A DNA stretch of 64,000 nt from Rhizobium sullae (lineage in GTDB: Bacteria; Pseudomonadota; Alphaproteobacteria; Rhizobiales; Rhizobiaceae). The notes below the pieces were generated by a model. That model had not been told where the DNA came from, made no database searches, and worked only from the letters and a program-made list of their open reading frames with translations. Where the stretch lies: NCBI RefSeq assembly GCF_025200715.1, contig NZ_CP104143.1:620001-684000 (forward strand), given 5' to 3'. The translations under genes and the position numbers were made by a program. This document shows positions 63,535 through 64,000 of the stretch, piece after piece (positions within the stretch are counted from its first letter, which is position 1; each line of letters opens with the position of its first letter).

Positions 63535-63684
63535 ATGACCCATGTACTCGTGCTCTTCTCGGCTGTAACCGCGATCGTCGTATCGGTATCGGCAATCGGC
63601 TCCAAGCCGGCGCCGGACAATCCGGCGTGGCCGGAAATCCACCCGGTGAAGACCTCGCGCGTTCTGCCCACGCCTGCGCGTTGA
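63535..63684 (+). CDS. Small membrane-anchored or secreted peptide
   Basis: 49 residues: a hydrophobic N-terminal helix (MTHVLVLFSAVTAIVVSVSA) and a short Pro-rich tail (SKPAPDNPAWPEIHPVKTSR). GGAAG lies 4 bases before the ATG. The stop lies in the first of two tandem 14-bp copies (CCTGCGCGTTGATG, 63673-63700). No family recognised; reality of the gene is moderate. Confidence 0.5.
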   Translation: MTHVLVLFSAVTAIVVSVSAIGSKPAPDNPAWPEIHPVKTSRVLPTPAR

Positions 63685-63772
63685 TGCCTGCGCGTTGATG
63701 AACGGGCAATTCATTATCGGTTCAGGGCCGCGGGGCTAAATCTCGCTTCGGCTGGATTTATGGAGACACGCA

Positions 63773-64000
63773 ATGAAGATTATCTCGCTGGCAGCAGCGC
63801 TCGTTATCGGAGGCCTTTCGGCAGTTTCCGCCGAAGCGATGCCGATGGCGCCGGCGCATGCCGAACCCGCCGCCCCGTCTGCCATCACCAAGGTCGACTA
63901 TGCCTGCGGCCCGGGCTGGCGTCTGACCCGCTGGGGCGAATGCCGCCCGCGCTTCTACCGCCCGCCGCCGCGTTACTGGGGTCCGCCGCCCCAGCGCTGG
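63773..64000 (+). CDS. GCG_CRPN-type small secreted protein (3' end outside window)
   Basis: The first 76 residues are visible. Signal peptide MKIISLAAALVIGGLSAVSA, then a Pro/Ala linker and the motif ACGPGWRLTRWGECRP, followed by a Pro/Tyr/Trp-rich tail (FYRPPPRYWGPPPQRW) that runs off the window. The CGPGxxxxxxGxC core is the GCG_CRPN signature of small secreted alphaproteobacterial proteins. Envelope-related role suspected but not known. Confidence 0.8.
   Translation, partial: MKIISLAAALVIGGLSAVSAEAMPMAPAHAEPAAPSAITKVDYACGPGWRLTRWGECRPRFYRPPPRYWGPPPQRW

Overview
The window looks like a piece of chromosome from a Rhizobiaceae alphaproteobacterium, most likely Rhizobium of the leguminosarum/etli type. 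The basis is high-GC coding sequence, a nadB-nadC pair, an ohrR/ohr pair, Tat-dependent lipoproteins, a GCG_CRPN small protein, and dispersed palindromic elements of the kind known as RIME in Rhizobium. I see no prophage, insertion sequence, CRISPR array, tRNA or rRNA. The species call is inference.

Layout. 1-2020: NAD biosynthesis (3' part of nadB, then nadC). 2046-5192: glutathione S-transferase, a Tat-exported beta-helix protein and a glycerophosphodiester phosphodiesterase, all on the minus strand. 5333-8175: DNA end-processing exonuclease plus ATP-dependent DNA ligase. 8289-13119: a hydrolase, a VOC protein, a small protein, two tandem L,D-transpeptidase lipoproteins and a SleB-type cell-wall hydrolase. 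13271-20726: small regulator/effector modules: LysR/MFS, ohrR/ohr, an Xre-RES toxin-antitoxin pair, and a MarR gene divergent from a DUF899-DUF1579-VOC operon.

21006-41508 is the centrepiece, a LapA-type surface adhesin locus. It has a 4273-residue repeat adhesin with C-terminal RTX repeats; a membrane protein with a degenerate GGDEF domain; a complete type I secretion system (TolC-like outer-membrane protein, ABC exporter with an N-terminal C39-like domain, HlyD-like adaptor); an unusual ribbon-helix-helix/PAS-like protein coupled to the adaptor gene; and a convergent periplasmic transglutaminase-like cysteine protease (LapG type). The adhesin has a di-alanine-glycine motif (A146-A147-G148) just after its N-terminal module, where a LapG-type protease would be expected to cut. 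Together this suggests an adhesin that is secreted, held in the outer membrane, and released by proteolysis. No LapD-type receptor is in the window.

41737-64000: a periplasmic-binding lipoprotein; an ABC-F protein preceded by a well-placed 24-codon leader ORF that ends in a hairpin (candidate translational attenuation); a PhnA-like protein; a HerA-like ATPase; TetR/DinB; a stand-alone zwf; trans-aconitate methyltransferase; an EF-hand protein; isochorismatase/LysR; a truncated vapC remnant; a phosphodiesterase; a zinc alcohol dehydrogenase; a branched-chain aminotransferase; catalase HPII; an MFS pump divergent from an NTF2-like gene; a TauE/SafE permease; and two small secreted proteins at the right edge. 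Six RIME-like palindromic mosaics and two copies of a different long hairpin lie only between genes.
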